From Liolophura sinensis (lineage: Eukaryota > Mollusca > Polyplacophora > Chitonida > Chitonidae), in the NCBI RefSeq assembly GCF_032854445.1, contig NC_088301.1:498001-558000 (forward strand): a stretch of DNA of 60,000 bases. Direction: 5' to 3'. This document shows, one piece after another, positions 14,784-23,700 of this stretch. The notes beneath the pieces were generated by a model. The model was not told the DNA's origin. It was given only the letters and a program-made list of their open reading frames with translations, and ran no database searches. How positions within the stretch are numbered: position 1 is the first letter of the stretch; every line of letters begins with the position of its first letter. Made by a program: the position numbers and the translations under genes.

Positions 14784-17700
14784 CTTTCTTAGTTATTTGG
14801 TGGTTTGTGTTGAACGTTGTTCTGGCCGTTTTGTTTGATGGCTGTTATACAAATGCCCTTATTAACGTTTTGACTAAACAACAATAGTACTACATGTGCA
14901 GTTGTTTACTTGTCAGTTTCGCCACAAATGCTTGGTAAAAGACAGACAGCTGACTTTGTTACATAATTCAAATTACATCATACATCATGTAAATGGTGGT
15001 GAGGTCAGATGAAAGAAAGAGGACTGGCCCCAGTGTGACAGGACAAGACAATATATTGAAAGACAATAGTAAAGTTTGCCGAGGCAAGCTGAAACAGACA
15101 ACATTGCAGACATGTTGTTTATGCCAAAAGTCAACAAAGCCTAAGCATGGGAAATGGCACCAATGGAATATATCAGACCTTTGGTTTACACGTCATATAG
15201 CCTCCATAAACAAATGCTTTGTATTGAAAATACCATGATGAGCATTCAGTTGAGTTTCAAATCAATACGTCAATAGATAGAGGATTCTTCGCTATGTCTG
15301 GTGAGTCTGCGGCTGTAATGTCACCTTGCATCTCCAGAGATGATAGTTTGTAAACATGTTATTCTGGAAACAATCCCGATTTTAAGGGACAACAATTTTG
15401 TTTAGAAAGGTTCAGTTTGTACTCGCCATACAAATCCGGGCTGACCTCACGCCACCACAGGATGCTGGTAATTAGGGCGCCCAATGTCTACCGGAGAAAT
15501 ACTTCAGTGATGCTTCCCTTAGACGAGTGTCTCCTTCCGCAAGCGTCTATACGCTTAACGGCTACATCGCCACACTTACATGGTGAGTTGAGTACAGCGG
15601 AAAATGATATGGAAACGAGTCTTTTACTTTCTCAGTGCCTTTGACAATCAACCATCTGAATTATGCTGACTGGTGTTTTATACGCTAGTTTAAATGGGAG
15701 CAACTTTTCCCGCACTGTGGCGATTCGGGTCCCAGCCGCATTTACACTTGAACAACTCACTGCACAACTTGGGCCCCCATTTAGCTGCATGGTGAACATA
15801 ATGTGTTCGGGCGCGCGTGTGTGTGTTGGGGGGGGGGGGGGGGGGGGGGGCGGAGGATAGGGGGATCACACAAGGCGAAAGTTTGATTCTAGCAGAACAA
15901 TCCTAATTTCGTCATAATACAAGTGCTCTCTCACTTGCTATGTGCAAAAATGACAGATGACCTTTTTCCCGGCCCTAAAACTATTTTTCTTTCAAATACC
16001 TTCCAGTCGAACATAGCACACATCCTTCCAATACCACACTCGTTTACTACTTCATTGTGTGTCTCTTTAACTCAGGCTAAGCGTCGCTGTGAACATTACT
16101 TCGGTCATATCATGACGGTGTCTCCTTGTAGCAGTCTGGTCCCAACACAAGCATACTGACAGCGCTCTCTCACAGGATTACCATGCCAAAAACACCAAAC
16201 ACATGGTACTGAAAACGAGCCAACCAGTCATATACGACTTTAAACATTTGGATAACACCCGGCAGGGGATAGAACCCGTTGTTAGCCTGTCGACAACAAA
16301 AGATGACACAGATTCTTCAGTTCTTGTTACTTATCTGATTTGAGTAACAATAATACCATATGTCAGTTCTGCGTGTGTTGCTTACGATAAGTACATCGTT
16401 CTCGCCTCGGCCCCACCCGTTTTACACCGTCCCGGCTCTCCGCCCGTTTTACATCGTCCCCACTCCCCGCCTGTTTTTACACCGTCCCCGCTCTGCCCAT
16501 TTTACATCGTCCCCGCTCCCCCGTCCGTTTTACATTGTCCCCGCTCCCAGCCCGTCCTCACTTCCCGCACGTTTTACATCGTCCCCATCCCCGTACGTTT
16601 TACATCGTCTCCACTCCCCGCCCGTTTTACATCGTCCCCACACCTCGCCCGTTTTTACACAGTCTGCTCCCCGCCCGTTTTACATCGTCCCCACTTCCCG
16701 CACGTTTTACATCGTCCCCGCTCCCCGTACGTTTTACATCGTCCACTACTCCGTCCGTTTTACACCGTCCCCACTTCCCGCCCATTTTACACCGCCTCCG
16801 CTCCCCGCCCGTTTTACATCGTCCCCGCTTCCCGCCCGTTTTACACGATCCCCACCCCTCACCCGTTTGACACCGTCCCCGCTCTCCGCCCGTTTTACAC
16901 CGTCCCACTGCCCGCTTGTTTTACCTCGTCCTCACTCTCCGCCGTTTTACACCATCCACGCTCTCCGCCTGTTTTACATTGTTCCCGCTCCCAATCCGTT
17001 TTACGCAGTCCCCACATCGTCCCCGCTCCCTGCTCCCTGCCTGTTTTACACCTTCCTGGCTGACCACTCCCCGCCCCTTTTACAGAGCCTATACGGTTCA
17101 CTTAGCTATGCAATCTTTCCGGTTCATCTCTATAAGTTGCATCTAGGCCGGGATTGTGTTTCCACGTAATAAAACTTTAGATGGTTTTCAAATTTTGTGA
17201 GATGTGGTTGTCTTGTAGTTGTGTTGTGGTTGTGGTTTAACCCACAGTCTGGATGAATACTTAACAACCTTAACCCCAACATCAACATCAAATCCTGTGC
17301 GCTGTCTTGGATGTCCACTTTTGACAACAGGGGAACTATCACCGAGCAGGTCTCTGTAGACAGACACGCTTTTTTTCTTTTGGACATGAATGTATTATTT
17401 TGAACTGCACAGTGGCTTCGAGGCTTTTGTCACAATCTCACACTGCGAGCTTAATCAAGAGTTAAATCGACATACACCCAGAAATACAAGCTAACCTCGT
17501 GACGTATAGGGTTATGGTCCAAGTTTCTCGAGGTATCGCTCTTGACTATTGTGCCATTGTTAATTTTTGCTTGTTTTTTGTTCTTGCTTTTTTAAGAAAG
17601 GAAAACCTCTGGTATCGCATGGTGTGAGGCACCACGGGTGTGTGACGTAATAAATGGCTAACATTAACTGACTGCGCAGTCATATGAATAAGGATATTAG

Positions 17701-20700
17701 TCACTGGTGTGTGTGGGTTGGTTTGGGGGTTGGTTTGGGGGTTGTATTTGACAAGTCACCGCTGTACAGATTCATATAATATCCGACAGTCTATGGAACA
17801 TCTTAACAGACTAGGATTGGTTTGCATTAGTAAGACATCTAAGAAAAACGAACCTCCTATGAGTATACTTATTATTCAGCAAAAAACCGCGGCATCTTGC
17901 AATGGAACCCAGATAAACTCAGCAGAGAACCGCCTCACCTTAACAAGGAAGCACAGCAGACTCAGCAGAGTTCAGTCCTACTTTGATTCAGCACAGAACC
18001 CCCGCACATCGACACGGAAACCGGACAGACTCAGCAGAGAACCACTGCACCTTGACATGGAAACCGGGCAGATTCAGCACAGAACCCCCGCAGATTGACA
18101 CGGAAGGCGGACAGAGTCAGCAGAGAACCTCCGCCGTACCTTTACAAGAAAACGGGGCAGGCTCAGCAGAAACAGCCTTACATTTACAAGGCAAGCGGAC
18201 AGACCCAGCAAAGAACTGCCGCAGATTGACACGGAAACCGAGCAGACGCAGAATACCTCCGTATGTTTCTTGACAAGGAAACCAGACAGACCCATCAGAG
18301 AACCGCTGTCCTTTTACAACAAAACCGGACAGACCCGAGCAGAGAAACTCCGTACCTTGACAAGAAAACCAAGAAGGCTCAACAGAGAACCGCTGCACCT
18401 CCACAAACAAAGCAGACAGATTCTGCAGAGAAGGTACCTTGGCAAGCAAACCGGGCAGACTCGGCCGAGTTCCACCACTCCTTGACAAGGAAACCAGGAA
18501 GACTCGGCAGAGATTCGCCGCACCTCCACAAAGAAAAAGGACAGACTCGGCAGAGAACCTCTGTACCTTGAAAAGCAAACCTTGTAGAATCGGCAGACAG
18601 CCTCCGTACCTTGACGAGGAAACCAGGCAGACTCGGCAGAGATCCGCCGCACCTCACAAAGAAACCGGAATAACTCAAAAGAGAACCTCCATAGCTTGAC
18701 AAGCAAACCGGGCAGACTCGGCCGAGTTCCACCGCTCCTTGACAAGGAAACCAGGCAGACTCGGCAGAGATCCGCCGCACCTCACAAAGAAACCGGAATA
18801 ACTCAAAAGAGAACCTCCATAGCTTGATAAGCAAACCCGGCAGACTCGGCCGAGTTCCACCGCTCCTTGACAAGGAAACCAGGAAGACTCGGCAGAGTTT
18901 CGCCGCACCTCTACAAAGAAACCGGACAGATTCGGCAGACAGCCTCCGTACGTTGACAAGGAAACCGGGCAGACTCGGCAGAGATCCGCCTCACCTCACA
19001 AAGAAACCGGAATAACTCAAAAGAGAACCTCCATAGCTTGACAAGCAAACCGGGCAGACTCGGCAGAGTTCCACCGCTCCTTCCTAAATTCTCGAGGAAA
19101 AGTGCAAGAGGTCTGTACAGTGTAAAGTGGACCCAGAATAGCTGCTCTTTGCTACTTAAATGGAGACTTAGAAATCTGCAAATAAAACACGAGGCGAGCT
19201 GGGTGATAACCCGTCAGGCGTGGTTCGCTGAAGTAATTCGGCGAGAGATAAATCTGATGATGTCACGAAAATGATCATGGAGTCGTAACTCTGGGTCATG
19301 ATGGGTGTTTGGCGAGGAGATCGCGATGTGGCAGTAAAACTCAAGTACCGGTGGTCTGGGAGGATATGAGCTAATGTATGGAAGACAGCAAGAAGAAATA
19401 CTGTTTCTGTACACGTCACGATCTGACATTCGTTAGCCTGCCGTAGACTTTCCATAAAAGTCCCAGCACATGTAAGAACAATTTCCGTAATCATGCTCCG
19501 GGCGATTCCCAGTAGTTACGAAAAATCTAAAAGAGGCTTGGCATTTAAACAAACCAATACCGCACCACGTCGCTTCCTGTTCTTGTTGCACATGGCAGCA
19601 GTATTAACAACGTTCGGAAGCCGTAACGCGTGGTCAAACCTCGGAGACCATGTTCGTTTGCCGATCTTAATATGACAGATCGTAATATAGTGGTAGTTAC
19701 AAGGAAATTTCAGTTAAACATCATGGCGGTGTCTGTCAACACGCTGAGCAGGCTGGGTATTTTCCCCCCTAACCCAGGACTTTTTATAAACATGTTGCGG
19801 TTTTAATATCGGTGCTTTTTTTATGTCCTGGTACAACAACAGCGTGTTGGGGATATAAACTTATCACAAGTCTACACACTTTTTTCTTGACAGTGAATAT
19901 TAAATTACGAACTGTGATCTTGGAAGATTCACCTATAACCTCAGTTTAAGTAGATTTCCTACAACCATTAAAGAGATAATCACTTCAGTGTGAAGGAATA
20001 AAGTGGTGTGGTTTTGAATGTAAACATGAAACTAGTCATTCTCATATTAGCTACATGTATGTCTGTAATTGAGTGATTTCAAATCTGAGATTGTTGAGTC
20101 CAAAACCAACTAAACAACTGTCAACACCACAACTCCACCTCGCCTCCTTCCTGCCTCAGCCCCGCCCCACCCTGTCTCCACCTTCCCCGAAATGACGATT
20201 GCGAAACATACCCTAATCAAAGAAGGATGGTTAAAGATAAGAAAATGAATCGCTGGTTTGCTTTTAAGTCAAGATGAAGTGGATAATCCAGAAGTGATTT
20301 CCCAGAAAAAGTTCTAACTTCCGGACCTGTTTCTTTTTCGGTATTGTCTACATGCCTAATACGTACACACCTTCCATCAAATTCGGAGTAACTACAGCCT
20401 CAATACTTGTTTCTTCGTGATAGAGAGTACTTTCTATCATAGAGGTTAATAGCTTCCATTTATTTTGAAGAAATCTGTCAGCTTTACGAGCGTTTTGCAC
20501 CAGTGCGTAATCACAGCGGTCGGTAGGCATATGCGAAAGGCTTTCTGTACAGATTGTGTCTTATACAGCCAGATAGGCTAGCCAGCTGTGTGGTAATGTT
20601 TACTCATGGTCCAGGCCATGCATGTACTCACCTCTACTGTTCTGTTACAACCCCACCTATCCTGAGATAAATCACACCTCTGTTACACTCTACTGTTCTG

Positions 20701-23700
20701 TTACAACCCCACCCATCCTGAGATAAATCATTGGTGATTGTCGAACACGCTTTCCTGGTGCAAAATTTCACGTTAACATTCTGTTCGCTGGAAACAGCTC
20801 GGCAGAACTGTATCTGCGCATTGTCTTTGAAGAACAGGTGAATGCTAATCACCTGTGAAGGTGTGACGCTCCCGACATTGGTCACGTGTCTAGGTGACTT
20901 GACCCAGATGTTCCAATAGTTGACATGACATTGGCAATGCCTGGATAGAAGTATTGGGCCTATGTCAGACGAGGGAAGGTGCCTTCATCTAAACAGTACA
21001 AATATTTTACATACAAAGAATAACACACCAATGCCGTGTATATGAACAGAATCAAACTGGGTAACACGAAAGTAGAAAACACTCGGCCTTCGATGCGACT
21101 GTAGCATATACCATCTGTTAATGCTATTGTTTTTAATGCCCATATGGCATTTCACAACTTTGGCAATGACTGAACCGAAGAATGCAATGGTAATGGAAAT
21201 GGGCGTTTTCTAAACAAATCAAAGAAATAAAATAATGGAGAAGCAGGAGAAAATTATCTGAGCGCTATAAGGTTTAATGGTATCATCATGCGTGAACGAA
21301 AAAGTGAGAGTCAGGTAAAACGGAGAACTGTTCTCAGCTCTGCGGCGAAAGTCAAAGTCTTGACGAAAGCTAGCAAACATCCGTAGAACTACAGTGTGAC
21401 TATATCCGAGTCTGTTCAGTTCTGAAGTATGATTTACGATCAAGTTCTGTATCAAGGTCAGATTTCTGCATACATTGGGTGCCCCGCCAAATTCTGAGGT
21501 TCACTATCCTGAGGACTTACAAATGTTTGTGGTATATAAGTCGTCCCTGTCATAATATATTAGCAAACTGTTTACGTGAACTCTTCGTGTTTTGGGAGTT
21601 ATTACGGATCCGTAGTTTGAGTGAGACCTTTAATTAGCTCGCCATCAATGAATTAGCTACTTGTAAGTGAGTCTGGAAGCAGAGAACCGCGTTCAAGACC
21701 AAACAATTTCATGCCGGGTCAGAGACCGCATTATTAATCAATGTTGTTGGGGAGACATCGTGGAGTCTTGTGTAATCTGCCTCAGCGAGGGACGTGGTAA
21801 GAAGTCTGCAGTCTGTCGTAGTTACACAGGGCAGACAACCTAGTGCGACGTCTTAATTCAGGATAAAGCGAGTAACAGAAAACCTTTGTTTGGTTTGAGT
21901 CCGAGAGACCAACCAAATGAATGGTGGTTCTGATAGGCAAGGCCTGTTGTATACCCGTGTAAAATGATTACGAATGTAATACTGATAGTTTGAATGAACG
22001 AGTAGAGTGTTAGAAGCCGCTGGAAAGATACGTCTGGTACGGAATTCGCGAGAAATACGCGACATGCCGTTATAAAAACGAAGCGGCATGGTACAGACCA
22101 CGCCGTACTGGCGTTCGTCAAGGCGAATGGTTTGCCCGGAGAGATGACACTTTACGGGCTGGCCGTCTCAGACACGATGCCCGAGCCATGTCGGACGTCG
22201 GAACTTGTCAAGATAAGAGTGCCTATGATACATTCAGTGGTGCTGGCCCTGTAACTGCTAGCGGGGAGCGGGGCCGAGTGATCACAGATACCGCTCTCTG
22301 CTTACCACACCTCACACAGCAACGCTCTGTTCTCTGGCTCACCTCAAAACTTATAATTGTTTGCTTTAGCAGCACACCTCTTCTCTCTTTCCATTGCATA
22401 ACGATAAGCACAACTCACTGAGCTCATCAAGGTCATATGATGACTTTTCCTTTGATATATGGGGCTTAACAGATTGTTATCATTTATTTGTTTTAACATT
22501 ACTATTTATTTCTTTATTAACTAAAAAATATAACTCGTCTGCTTTTTTATCAAACTAATATACACGAACCCTAAACTTGAAATTCTGTGCAGGTAAAACA
22601 GGTGGTTTAACCGCTTACGACATCATATTATATATAACAACTTACATTTACACAACATTTGCCATTGCTTTACGTTTATGTTTATTACTTCTTGCACACT
22701 GAACAACAAACAGCACGATTCAAATCCATCAAACCTGATATTGCAAAATCAGACGAGATTTGAGAGGTAAAACCAAATGAACAGGCGTTGATAGTTTTAG
22801 TTTCGAGCTCACATCATGAGAATAGTGATCACGTAATGATAAGCTATTAAAGCGCCCTGGTAGGTTCGGGCGTAGGAGTGCCTCTTCTCTACGCTCTACT
22901 TCCACTCTGTAAAGAGGCTAAACTGGAGATTTGGGCAAAAATCCATATTCTCAAATTTTCTGCGTTTTCCAATAATGGCTGGCTTCCTCTCCAGCGGTAC
23001 GTGGGAAGGTCTCTGAGCAAACTGCGGATGGTTGTGGGTTTCCCACGGGCTCTGCCCGTTTTCCTCCCACCATATTGCTGGCCGCCGTTGTACAAGAAAT
23101 ATTATTGAGTACGACATAAAACACCAATCAGATAAATAAATAAATAAATAAATAAATTTCCAAAATTGCTGAAATTTCCTTTTAGTAAATATCAGCCCAT
23201 ACCTGATCTATTTATAGTGCTGAAACTAACCAACACATTTGTTGACATTTTGTGAAACGAAACTATCTGGTCTATTCTAAAAGAACAGCAAAAATTTGAT
23301 TGGATTTGCTTTGATTGATTTTTTTGTCAGAAATCTGCAGAAAAAATGTCTTTAATACACTTTAATACATATGTGTGCCTGGAATTCATGGGGAGTATGA
23401 CGTCACCTTTAGAACATCATTCTCCACTCAATAGGCTACCATCGCACTTCGAATACTGAATTATAAGGTGCGGCAGACTGATCACTAGCAGAACAAAATA
23501 TGCGTTCACCGCGGTCTCTCACCTACTGTGCAAGAATTCAAATCCAGTACTTTCTTGCAGAGAACAATTCTTTTCCAGGTGGAGACTGAGTCGAGACGTA
23601 AATGTACCCACTTGGTCTCAGAATCACGCATAACGTATTCGAGTAGAACAACTGGCATTTTCTTAAGTAAAATATGATAGCTGAACAGCTATTCCTTTGT

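Larger units (their letters stand above)
14659..20370. other. Long intron of the kinase gene, mostly arrays
   Basis: Contains (AT)n, a G23 run, the C-rich 28-bp array and the 44-bp compound array. An open minus-strand frame at 19168-19494 showed no recognisable domain or clean exon borders. Additional ectodomain exons could be hidden here. Confidence 0.5.

Noticed and set aside
16360-17169. 269-codon plus-strand Pro/Ser/Phe-rich frame
   Set aside because: Translation of the C-rich 28-bp array.
19168-19494. 108-codon minus frame as a kinase-gene exon
   Set aside because: It lacks exon borders in phase 1 and any recognisable domain. The length is within chance.
21219-21493. Further ectodomain exon beginning EFGGAPNVCRNL
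   Set aside because: The acceptor and phase fit, but no convincing phase-1 donor follows and no motif was recognised, so it is left out.
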